The notes under the pieces were generated by a model. The model saw only the letters and a program-made list of their open reading frames with translations. It was not told where the DNA came from and did not search any database. Below, piece after piece: positions 11,319 through 18,328 of a DNA stretch of 64,000 bases (its first letter is position 1; each line of letters begins with the position of its first letter). Both the position numbers and the translations under genes were made by a program. The DNA is from Oceanithermus desulfurans (GTDB taxonomy: Bacteria > Deinococcota > Deinococci > Deinococcales > Marinithermaceae). The DNA is taken from positions 62,001-126,000 of the forward strand of contig NZ_JACHEZ010000003.1 in NCBI RefSeq assembly GCF_014201675.1, written 5' to 3'.

Positions 11319-12907
11319 ATGACCTGCGCCTGGCCGTCGGCGCGCGGCTCGCTGGCGGCCCACCAGACGCCGCCCTCGCGCAGCAGGATCTGCCCCTTGC
11401 CAAACGGACCCCCCTCGGCGAAGACGCGCACCGCGTGGCCACGGTCGGCCAGCCCCTGGGCCACGTGCTGGGGGACGCCCTGCTCGAGCCAGACCTCGCC
11501 CCCCTCGGCCACCTGCCAGCGCGGCGCGTCGAGCGCGCTCTGGGGGTTGAGGTCGTAGAGGCCCAGGTTGAGGGCCAGCTGCAGGTGCCCCTGGGGCTGC
11601 ATGAAACCGCCCATCAGCCCGAACGGCCCCCAGGGGCGGCCGTCCTTGGCGAAGAATCCGGGAATGATCGTGTGGAAGGGGCGCTTGGCCGGGGCGACGC
11701 GGCCCGGGTGTTCGGGGTCGGTGCTGAAGCCGGCGCCGCGGTTCTGCAGCGCCGCGCCGGTTCCGGGCACGGCCACGGCCGCGCCGAACCCCATGTAGTT
11801 CGACTGAATGAAGCTGACCGACTGCCCGCCGGCCGCCGCCGCCAGGTAGACCGTCCCTCCGCGGGGCAGCCCGCTGGGCGGCGGCGCCATGGCCTCGCGC
11901 CCCACGAGGCGCGCGCGCTGGCGCGCGTAATCCTCGTCGAGCAAGGCCTCGACCGGAAGGCGCATCTCGGCCGGATCGGTCACGTGGGCGGGCACGTCGG
12001 CGAAGGCCAGCTTCATGGCCTCGATCTGCAGGTGGTAGGCCTCCAGCGACTCGCGCGGGTGCCCTTCCAGGGGCAGGTGGCGCAGGATCTTGAGGGCGAG
12101 CAACGCGGCCACGCCCTGCCCGTTGGGGGGCAGCTCGAGGACTTCGAGCTCGCCCCAGCGGGCGGCGAGCGGCATCACCCACTCGGGCGCGTAGTCGGCG
12201 AGGTCGGCGGCGCGCAGGTAGCCCCCGGTCGCGCGGGCAAAGCGCTCGAGCGCCTCGGCGAAACCGCCCCGGTAGAACCAGCCGGACCCCTCCTCGGCGA
12301 TGCGACGCAGGCTCGCGGCCAGGTCGGGGTTGCGCCAGACCTCCCCGGGGGCGGGGGCGTATCCACCCGGGAAGAAGGTCTCGAGGAAGTAGCCGTGGAC
12401 CTCGCCCTCGAGGCCGCGGTAAGCGCGGGCGGCGCGCCGCCAGGCCCGCGCCGTCTCCGGCGAGACCGGGAACCCCTCCTCGGCGTAGCGGATGGCCGGA
12501 GCCAGCACCTCGCTCCAGGGCAGCCGCCCCCAGCGTTCGTGCAGCGCCTGCCACGCCGCCACCGCGCCGGGCACGGTAACGGACGGCCAGCCCCAGCGCG
12601 GCATGGCCGCCGCCCCCAGCCAGCGCTCGGACGGCAGCGCCCGGGGGCTGGGGCCCGAGGCGTTCAGCCCGAAGACCTCTTCCCCGTCGGCGACGATGGC
12701 GAAGGCGTCCGAGCCCAGGCCGTTGGAGGTGGGCTCGCAGACGACCAGCGCCGCGGCCATGGCCACGGCGGCGTCGACCGCGCTGCCGCCGCGCTCGAGC
12801 ATCCCCAGCCCCGCCGAGGTGGCGAGCGGCTGGCTGGTGGCCACCGCGCCGCGGGCGCCGAAGAGGACGTGCTTGCGGGAGGGGTAGGGGTAGCGGATCG
12901 GATCCAT
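11315..12907 (-). CDS. ggt: Gamma-glutamyltransferase family protein
   Basis: Ntn-hydrolase of 530 residues that normally self-cleaves and then hydrolyses or transfers gamma-glutamyl groups. The N-terminal block GARGAVATSQPLATSAGLGM and the AVDAAVAMAAAL helix are typical. The nucleophile region reads GGTVYLAAA near residue 347, where the family has a Thr at the start of the small subunit, followed by SVSFIQSNYMGFG. This variant resembles the short archaeal/Bacillaceae-type GGT rather than the periplasmic E. coli enzyme. No signal peptide is present, so it is predicted to be cytoplasmic. The exact substrate is unknown; glutaryl-cephalosporin-acylase-like activity is an alternative reading for such proteins. 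Confidence 0.85.
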   Translation of the reverse strand: MDPIRYPYPSRKHVLFGARGAVATSQPLATSAGLGMLERGGSAVDAAVAMAAALVVCEPTSNGLGSDAFAIVADGEEVFGLNASGPSPRALPSERWLGAAAMPRWGWPSVTVPGAVAAWQALHERWGRLPWSEVLAPAIRYAEEGFPVSPETARAWRRAARAYRGLEGEVHGYFLETFFPGGYAPAPGEVWRNPDLAASLRRIAEEGSGWFYRGGFAEALERFARATGGYLRAADLADYAPEWVMPLAARWGELEVLELPPNGQGVAALLALKILRHLPLEGHPRESLEAYHLQIEAMKLAFADVPAHVTDPAEMRLPVEALLDEDYARQRARLVGREAMAPPPSGLPRGGTVYLAAAAGGQSVSFIQSNYMGFGAAVAVPGTGAALQNRGAGFSTDPEHPGRVAPAKRPFHTIIPGFFAKDGRPWGPFGLMGGFMQPQGHLQLALNLGLYDLNPQSALDAPRWQVAEGGEVWLEQGVPQHVAQGLADRGHAVRVFAEGGPFGKGQILLREGGVWWAASEPRADGQAQVI

Positions 12908-12913
12908 GCCCCC

Positions 12914-12919
12914 ATCCTA
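12914..12919 (-). promoter_or_regulatory. -10 box of a leaderless promoter for ggt
   Basis: On the minus strand TAGGAT, then GGGGGC, then ATG at 12907. It is identical in box and spacer to the miaA start at 48258. Confidence 0.6.
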
Positions 12920-12921
12920 AA

Positions 12922-12959
12922 GCGACGGGGCCGCCGTCCGCGGACGGCGGCCCCGTCGC
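12922..12959 (-). terminator. Terminator of the pdo-rhodanese-tlpA unit (38-bp perfect palindrome)
   Basis: A perfect 38-base palindrome with its axis between 12940 and 12941. It follows the stop of the TlpA-like gene by seven bases and is followed on the minus strand by CTTTAGG. It also sits immediately upstream of the ggt promoter. Confidence 0.65.
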
Positions 12960-12966
12960 GGTCCGC

Positions 12967-13482
12967 TCAGCGCGCGATCTGCGCCAGCGAGGCCTCGAGG
13001 ATGCGCGGGCTGATCTCGCCCACGTGCTTGGCGACGAGCCGGCCCCCTGCGTCGAAGAAGTAGGTGGTCGGCAGCCCGGTGGTGGCGAGCTTGCGCTGCA
13101 GAACGTTCTGGGGGTCGAGCAACACCCACTCCATGACCAGGCCGGAGTCGTCCAGGAACGAACGCACCAGCGGCGCCGAGCGGCCCTGGTCCTGGCTGGC
13201 GAAGACGAAGGCCACGTCGGAGCGGGCCGCGGCGGTGCGGGCCAGCAGCGGCATCTCCCGCCGGCAGGGCGGGCACCAGGTCGCCCAGAGGTTGAGCACG
13301 AGGGGACGGCCGAGGAACTGCCTGAGCTCCACCTCGCGCCCCCCCAGGGTGCTGAGGCGGATGTCGGGAACGTCGACGGCGGTCGGACGCTTCCCGGAGC
13401 TGCCCGGCGCGAGCAGGTACCAGCCGAGGAGCGCAGCGGCGAAGACCACGACGATCAGGGCGGTGAGGTTGACCTTCTTCAT
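12967..13482 (-). CDS. TlpA-like membrane-anchored thioredoxin
   Basis: 171 residues. An uncleaved N-terminal membrane anchor (about residues 5-26) is followed by an extracytoplasmic thioredoxin fold with the active site WATWCPPCRREM near residues 67-78 and the cis-proline region TGLPTTYFF near 133. TlpA/ResA/DsbE proteins reduce or exchange disulfides outside the membrane, for example in cytochrome c maturation. It is the last gene of a minus-strand unit after the rhodanese (nine bases apart) and has GGAGGGG before its ATG. The partner (haem, copper or sulfur target) is unknown; the neighbours favour thiol or sulfur chemistry. Confidence 0.88.
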   Translation of the reverse strand: MKKVNLTALIVVVFAAALLGWYLLAPGSSGKRPTAVDVPDIRLSTLGGREVELRQFLGRPLVLNLWATWCPPCRREMPLLARTAAARSDVAFVFASQDQGRSAPLVRSFLDDSGLVMEWVLLDPQNVLQRKLATTGLPTTYFFDAGGRLVAKHVGEISPRILEASLAQIAR

Positions 13483-13491
13483 CGCCCCTCC

Positions 13492-13869
13492 TTAGCGAAC
13501 GACCGGGTAGTTTCGCTGGAGCCAGGCGAGGATGCCGCCCTGTTCGTTGTAGATGTTGCGGAACCCCTTCTTCTTCAGGAACTCCGCGGCCTGCTGGCTG
13601 CGGTTGCCGCTGCGGCAGTACAGGTACACCGGCTTGTCCTTGGGAAGCTCCTTGTACCAGCTCTCGATGGTCTGCAGCGGCCGGTTGACCGCCCCGGCGA
13701 TGTGGCCCTCGGCGTACTCGGCGGGGGTGCGGACGTCGACGATGAGCACGTCGGGGCGCCCCAGCTGGGCGTAGAGGTCGTCGGCGGTGACGTTCGTGTA
13801 CGAGCCCTTGGGGGCGCAGGCCGCCAGGACGAGCAGCAGGATGCCCCACAAAACGGTCCACTTGCGCAT
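13492..13869 (-). CDS. Rhodanese-domain lipoprotein
   Basis: A single rhodanese domain of about 105 residues behind a lipoprotein signal peptide: MRKWTVLWGILLLVLAAC ends in the lipobox LAAC with Cys18 as the acylated residue. The active-site loop is YCRSGNRSQQAA, with the catalytic Cys near residue 82, so persulfide transfer is possible. It should act on the outer face of the cytoplasmic membrane. GGAGG precedes the ATG. A strong hairpin separates it from the upstream pdo gene. The neighbours are a disulfide oxidoreductase and a TlpA protein, which fits handling of sulfane sulfur or persulfides outside the cell. Confidence 0.9.
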   Translation of the reverse strand: MRKWTVLWGILLLVLAACAPKGSYTNVTADDLYAQLGRPDVLIVDVRTPAEYAEGHIAGAVNRPLQTIESWYKELPKDKPVYLYCRSGNRSQQAAEFLKKKGFRNIYNEQGGILAWLQRNYPVVR

Positions 13870-13889
13870 ACCACGTCCTCCTAACCGAA

Positions 13890-13914
13890 GCGGAGGGGGC
13901 CGGGCCCCCTCCGC
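13890..13914 (-). terminator. Hairpin between pdo and the rhodanese gene
   Basis: GCGGAGGGGGC (13890-13900) pairs with GCCCCCTCCGC (13904-13914) around a CGG loop. No proper T-run follows on the minus strand, so it could be a partial terminator, or a stabilising hairpin that makes pdo more abundant than the downstream genes. Confidence 0.5.
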
Positions 13915-13921
13915 GAATCTG

Positions 13922-14611
13922 CTACGCCGTCGCGGCGACGGCTTTCTTGACGGCTTCCAGGAAGGCGGAGACCGGCTGGGCGCCGAGCACCCGCTGCACC
14001 CCGCCGTTGATGATGGCGTCGGGGACGCCGCTGATGTTGTGCTTCTGCGAAAGCGCGGGGAACTCCTGGGCCTCCACCATCTCGCCCATGATCTTGGGCG
14101 AAGCGTAGGCGAAGCGGTGGGCGGTGCGCACCGCCTGCGGGCAGTAGGGGCAGGTGGGGGTGACGAAGACCTGCATGGTGACCTCCGAGGGGAGGTCGTT
14201 CAGCTCCTTGACCACGTCCTCGGGCAGGCCGTGGCCGTCGCGGCCGATCATCTCGATATCCTCGAGCAGGCTGGCGAACTCGTAGCCGGCGGGGATGCCG
14301 CGGTAACGTACGTTGACGGCGTCCGTGCCCTGCTCGCGCAGGATGATGGTGGGGGCGTCCTCGACCCGCATCTCCTCGGCCTTGGCCTTGCCCTCGGGGG
14401 TCGCGAGGTCGTACACCACCAGGTGCACCTTGTCCGAAAGCGGCGCGATCTCTTCGAGTAACTGCTGCGTCTCCTTGCAGTACATGCAGGGCTCCTTGCC
14501 CGGCGCGACGATCGTGGACGTGTCGGTGAAAAGGACGAGTTCCACGTCGCGGGTCAGGTTGCCCAGGCGGTCACGGACGATCTGCTGTTCTTGTTCTCCC
14601 AGTAGCGGCAT
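13922..14611 (-). CDS. pdo: Protein disulfide oxidoreductase, two-thioredoxin-fold (PDO/glutaredoxin-like)
   Basis: 229 residues with two consecutive thioredoxin folds, the hallmark of the PDO family known from hyperthermophiles, where it forms or reduces cytoplasmic protein disulfides. The first fold has CMYC near residue 40, the second has CPYC near residue 155 (TPTCPYCPQAV). The ATG at 14611 is chosen because GAGGAGG precedes it; an upstream in-frame ATG would add 17 unusual residues. The leader carries a CsoR/CstR-type inverted repeat at 14639-14656. First gene of the unit with rhodanese and TlpA-like proteins. Confidence 0.88.
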   Translation of the reverse strand: MPLLGEQEQQIVRDRLGNLTRDVELVLFTDTSTIVAPGKEPCMYCKETQQLLEEIAPLSDKVHLVVYDLATPEGKAKAEEMRVEDAPTIILREQGTDAVNVRYRGIPAGYEFASLLEDIEMIGRDGHGLPEDVVKELNDLPSEVTMQVFVTPTCPYCPQAVRTAHRFAYASPKIMGEMVEAQEFPALSQKHNISGVPDAIINGGVQRVLGAQPVSAFLEAVKKAVAATA

Positions 14612-14638
14612 GCTTCCTCCTCGGTCTGTGTCAGGGAT

Positions 14639-14656
14639 ATACCCCGGTAGGGGTAT
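14639..14656. promoter_or_regulatory. CsoR/CstR-type operator before pdo
   Basis: ATACCCC-GGTA-GGGGTAT is a perfect 7-4-7 inverted repeat 27 bases upstream of the pdo start. The form A-T-A-C-C-C...G-G-G-T-A-T is that of operators bound by CsoR-family repressors (copper-sensing CsoR, persulfide-sensing CstR). On the minus strand a possible -10 TATATC overlaps its distal end (14636-14641). No CsoR-family gene is in the window, so the regulator is inferred. Confidence 0.6.
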
Positions 14657-14748
14657 CAACACACGTATCAGAGTTTAGCATAAAAAGGCGGGTTTTGTGT
14701 GGCCTAGGCTACCCCATACCCGATCGGCGAAGGCGGCCGGGGGTAGGG

Positions 14749-14754
14749 TACCCT
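14749..14754 (+). promoter_or_regulatory. -10 box of a leaderless promoter for the nitrilase-family gene
   Basis: TACCCT, five bases, then the ATG at 14760. The box is part of TACCC-T-GGGGTA (14749-14760), itself a short version of the operator at 14639. Confidence 0.4.
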
Positions 14755-14759
14755 GGGGT

Positions 14760-15719
14760 ATGGACGTTCACTTGGTCGCGGTGCAGGCGCGCGTCGAGCC
14801 CCAGGCCTACCGCAGCGCCGCGGCGTTCCGCGAGCGCACCCTCGAGCTCGCCCACCGCGCGGTGGCGGGGCTGCCGCCCCGCGAGGGCCGGGTGGTGGCC
14901 TTTCCCGAGGCCTACGCGCTGCCGCTCGTCTTCTGGCTCGACACCCCCGACGCGGTTGCCGCAGCACCCACGGCCCTCGCCGCCGGCCTGCGGCTTTTGG
15001 GCAGGGGTCTGCTCGAGGACCCGCGGGCGCTGCTGCGCCGCCCCGCGCCCGACCTGCTCTACCTGAAGCGCATGCCGGCGGTCTGGCCCGTCTACCGCGA
15101 GGTCTTTGGCGAGGCGGCGCGGGCGACGGGGAGCTACCTCGTCGCCGGCTCGCTGTTCGGCCCGCTGGTGGACCACGAGCCCGCCCGGGGTCTGCACCTC
15201 CAGGGTCCGGCCGCGTACAACTGGCTGGCGCTCTTCTCTCCCGAGGGCCGCGTCCTCGCGCGGATTCCCAAGCTCCGGCTCACCCCCGACGAACGCAAGG
15301 CCTTCCTGAGCCGCGGCGGCTTCGGACCGCACGTCGTCCACACCCGCCTGGGGCGGCTGGGCGTGCTCATCTGCCTCGACGCCTTTCACGAAGCACTGGT
15401 CGAGCGCGTGGACGCCGCCGGCGCCTGGCTCCTGGTGCAGCCCTCGGCGAACGCCGCGGCCTGGAACGGGCCCTGGAGCGCCGACCCCGCCCGCATCGAG
15501 GGCGAGGTCTGGCTGCAGGAGGGGCTCGCGAAACAGCTGCGCGGGCGCGAGAACCTGCGCTACGGACTCAATCCGATGCTGAACGGCGACCTCTACGACC
15601 TTCACTTCGAAGGACGCAGCAACGTCGCCGCCGCCGGACGCCACCTGGCCATCGCCGACGACCCGACCGGCGACGCGGTGGTCCGCGCCACGGTGGAACG
15701 ACCTGCGGGGGCAGGGTAA
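14760..15719 (+). CDS. Carbon-nitrogen hydrolase (nitrilase superfamily)
   Basis: 319-residue hydrolase of the nitrilase/amidase superfamily, splitting non-peptide C-N bonds. The Glu-Lys-Cys triad is visible: Glu in AFPEAYALP near residue 48, Lys in RIPKLRLTP near 174, Cys in [10 protein letters not shown] near 208. The ATG at 14760 is chosen because homologues begin at the strand VHLVAVQ and a TANNNT box sits directly upstream; the reading frame extends 63 bases further but with a poor N-terminus. The substrate cannot be told from sequence. It shares a divergent regulatory region with pdo and ends 11 bases before hemL. Confidence 0.8.
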   Translation: MDVHLVAVQARVEPQAYRSAAAFRERTLELAHRAVAGLPPREGRVVAFPEAYALPLVFWLDTPDAVAAAPTALAAGLRLLGRGLLEDPRALLRRPAPDLLYLKRMPAVWPVYREVFGEAARATGSYLVAGSLFGPLVDHEPARGLHLQGPAAYNWLALFSPEGRVLARIPKLRLTPDERKAFLSRGGFGPHVVHTRLGRLGVLICLDAFHEALVERVDAAGAWLLVQPSANAAAWNGPWSADPARIEGEVWLQEGLAKQLRGRENLRYGLNPMLNGDLYDLHFEGRSNVAAAGRHLAIADDPTGDAVVRATVERPAGAG

Positions 15720-15722
15720 CCT
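15717..15722 (+). promoter_or_regulatory. -10 box of a possible leaderless promoter for hemL
   Basis: TAACCT overlapping the stop codon of the preceding gene, then eight bases, then ATG at 15731. GTGAGGGT also offers a weak ribosome-binding site. Confidence 0.4.
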
Positions 15723-15730
15723 GTGAGGGT

Positions 15731-17011
15731 ATGCGAACGAGCGAAAACGAACGCCTTTTCCAAGCCGCACGGGCGCTGCTGCCGGGCGGGGTCTCCAGTC
15801 CGGTGCGCGCCTTCGGCTCGGTCGGCGGCACCCCGCGCTTCCTGGTCAGGGGCCGGGGCAGCCGGGTCTGGGACGCCGACGGCAACGAGTACGTGGACTA
15901 CGTGGGCAGCTGGGGGCCGCTGATCCTGGGCCACGCCCACCCCGAAGTGGTGCGGGCGGTGCAGGAGACGGCCGCCGCGGGGCTGAGCTTCGGGGCGCCT
16001 CATCCGCTCGAGGTCGCCCTGGCCGAGGCGGCGCGCCGGGTCTACCCGGTGCTCGAGCGGCTGCGCTTCGTCAACTCGGGCACCGAGGCGACGATGAGCG
16101 CGCTGCGCGTAGCCCGCGGCTTCACCGGGCGCGACCACGTGCTCAAGTTCAGGGGCAACTACCACGGCCACGCCGACGGCCTCCTCGTCGAGGCCGGTTC
16201 GGGCGCGCTCACCTTCGGCCGGCCTTCGAGCGCGGGGGTGCCGGAGGCCTACGCCGGGCTCACCCTGGTGGGGAGCTACAACGACCCCGAAGCGCTGGAG
16301 GCGATCTTCGCGGAACACGGCGAGCGGATCGCGGCGGTCATCTTCGAGCCGGTCGTCGGCAACGCCGGCGTCATTCCCCCGCGGCCGGACTTCCTCGCCG
16401 CGCTCCGGCGGCTTACCCGCGAGTACGGCGCCCTGCTCGTCGCCGACGAGGTCATGACCGGTTTCCGGCTCGCCCCGGGCGGGGCCACCGAGCGCTACGG
16501 ACTCGAGCCCGATCTGGTCACCCTGGGCAAGATCCTGGGCGGGGGGCTTCCGGCCGCCGCCTACGGCGGCCGCGCCGAGGTGATGGCCCAGGTGGCCCCC
16601 GAGGGGCCGGTCTACCAGGCGGGCACCCTCTCCGGCAACCCGCTGGCCATGGCCGCGGGGCTGGCCACCCTGCAGGCCCTGGAGCGCGAGCCGGAGATCT
16701 ACGACCGTCTGGAGGCCTACGGGGCGCGGCTGCAGGAAGGGCTCGCCGCCGCCCTGACCGCGGCGGGCGTGCCCCACACGATCAACCGGGTGGGCTCGAT
16801 GCTCACCGTCTTTTTCACCGAAGGCCCGGTCAGCGGCTTCGAAACGGCCTCGAAAACCGACACCGCGGCGTTCCGGCGCTTCTTCCACGCCCTGCTCGAA
16901 GGCGGGGTCTACTGGCCCCCCTCGGCCTACGAGGCCGCCTTCGTCTCGGCCGCCCACGGCGACGAAGACCTCGAGCGTACGCTCGCCGCCGCCCGCCGCG
17001 CCTTCGCCTAG
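15731..17011 (+). CDS. hemL: Glutamate-1-semialdehyde 2,1-aminomutase
   Basis: PLP enzyme converting glutamate-1-semialdehyde to 5-aminolevulinate in the C5 route of haem synthesis. The N-terminus reads [20 protein letters not shown], diagnostic for HemL. The catalytic lysine is in [16 protein letters not shown] near residue 267. At 426 residues it is full length. mnmE follows three bases after the stop, so the two share a transcript. No other haem gene lies in the window. Confidence 0.95.
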   Translation: MRTSENERLFQAARALLPGGVSSPVRAFGSVGGTPRFLVRGRGSRVWDADGNEYVDYVGSWGPLILGHAHPEVVRAVQETAAAGLSFGAPHPLEVALAEAARRVYPVLERLRFVNSGTEATMSALRVARGFTGRDHVLKFRGNYHGHADGLLVEAGSGALTFGRPSSAGVPEAYAGLTLVGSYNDPEALEAIFAEHGERIAAVIFEPVVGNAGVIPPRPDFLAALRRLTREYGALLVADEVMTGFRLAPGGATERYGLEPDLVTLGKILGGGLPAAAYGGRAEVMAQVAPEGPVYQAGTLSGNPLAMAAGLATLQALEREPEIYDRLEAYGARLQEGLAAALTAAGVPHTINRVGSMLTVFFTEGPVSGFETASKTDTAAFRRFFHALLEGGVYWPPSAYEAAFVSAAHGDEDLERTLAAARRAFA

Positions 17012-17014
17012 GGC

Positions 17015-18325
17015 ATGCTCCCCAGCCTGCACGACACCATCGCCGCCGTGGCCACCCCGCCGGGCCCCGGCGGGGTGGGGGTGCTGCGGGTGAGCGGGCC
17101 GCAGGCGCTGGAGACGGCCGCCCGCGTCTGGCGCGGGCGCGACCCCCGCACCAGCCCCGGAGGCCGTTTCTGGCACGGCTGGGTGGTGGACCCGGAAACC
17201 GGGGAAGCGGTGGACGAGGCCGTTCTGCTCGTCTTCCGAGCTCCGCGGTCCTACACCGGCGAGGACGTCGTCGAGATCCAGACCCACGGCTCGCCCGCCG
17301 TATTGGGGCGCGTGCTGCGCCTGCTCCTCGCCGCCGGCGCCCGTCCCGCCGCCCCCGGCGAGTTCACCCTGCGCGCCTACCTGCACGGCCGCATGGACCT
17401 GGCGCAGGCGGAGAGCGTACTCGCCCTGGTGGAGGCCGAGAGCGAGACCGCGCGCCGCCAGGCGCTGCGCGGGCTCACCCGCGAACTCTCGCAGAAGATC
17501 GACGCCCTCGCAGAGCGGCTGCTGGACCTGCTGGCCCACATCCAGGCGCTGCTCGACTACCCCGAGGAGGGGGTGGAACCGCACGAGGCCGAGCGGGTGA
17601 TCGCCTCCGTGCTCGCGGAGGTCGAGGCCCTCCTGGCCACCGCGGGCGCGGGGCGCCGGGTGCGCGAGGGGGCCCGGCTGGCCCTGGTGGGGGCGCCGAA
17701 CGCCGGAAAGTCGAGCCTGCTCAACGCGCTCCTGGGCTTCGAGCGGGCGCTGGTGCACGACCGTCCCGGCACCACCCGCGACTACCTGGAGGCGGCGCTC
17801 GAGATCGAAGGGGTTCCGCTCGTCGCCGTGGACACCGCCGGCCTGCGCGCCACCGACGACCCGGTCGAGGCCGCGGGCGTCGAGCGGGCGCTGGCAGTGG
17901 CGCGCGAAGCCGACCTCATCCTCTACCTGGCCGACCGCTCGCAGCCGCGGCCCGACCCTCCGAGCCTGCCCTGGGAGCGCACGATCCGGCTGGCGACCAA
18001 GGCCGACCTGCCGGCCGCCTGGCACGACCCCGACTTCCTCGAGGTCTCCGCCCACAGCGGACACGGCCTGGGCGCCCTGCGCGCCCGGATCCGCGCCCAG
18101 CTCCTGGGCCGGGCGTCCGAGAGCGAGGTCTGGATCACCTCGGAACGCCACCGCGAGGCGCTGGCCGAGGCGCGGGACCACCTGCTCGAGGCCCGCGGCG
18201 CTCCCGAGGACCTGATGGGCATGTCGCTCGAAGCGGCGGCGCGCGCTCTGGGCCGCATCACCGGCCGCGAGGCGGGCGAGGAAACGATCGCCCGCATCTT
18301 CCAGAACTTCTGCGTGGGCAAGTAG
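17015..18325 (+). CDS. mnmE: tRNA uridine-5-carboxymethylaminomethyl modification GTPase
   Basis: GTPase that works with MnmG to modify U34 of certain tRNAs. The N-terminal folate-binding domain starts HDTIAAVATPPGPGGVGV and holds the segment YTGEDVVEIQTHGSP. The G domain, embedded in a helical domain, has G1 GAPNAGKSS (about 226-234), G3 VDTAGLR and G4 TKAD. The C-terminal FCVGK (432-436) carries the conserved catalytic Cys of the FC(I/V)GK motif. Length 436 is normal. The stop is four bases from the convergent tamB stop. Confidence 0.95.
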   Translation: MLPSLHDTIAAVATPPGPGGVGVLRVSGPQALETAARVWRGRDPRTSPGGRFWHGWVVDPETGEAVDEAVLLVFRAPRSYTGEDVVEIQTHGSPAVLGRVLRLLLAAGARPAAPGEFTLRAYLHGRMDLAQAESVLALVEAESETARRQALRGLTRELSQKIDALAERLLDLLAHIQALLDYPEEGVEPHEAERVIASVLAEVEALLATAGAGRRVREGARLALVGAPNAGKSSLLNALLGFERALVHDRPGTTRDYLEAALEIEGVPLVAVDTAGLRATDDPVEAAGVERALAVAREADLILYLADRSQPRPDPPSLPWERTIRLATKADLPAAWHDPDFLEVSAHSGHGLGALRARIRAQLLGRASESEVWITSERHREALAEARDHLLEARGAPEDLMGMSLEAAARALGRITGREAGEETIARIFQNFCVGK

Positions 18326-18328
18326 CGC

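Noticed and set aside
10046-13063. Plus-strand open frame of about 1000 codons over the oxidoreductase and ggt region
   Set aside because: The product is an arginine/alanine/glycine-rich frame shadow overlapping real genes on both strands.
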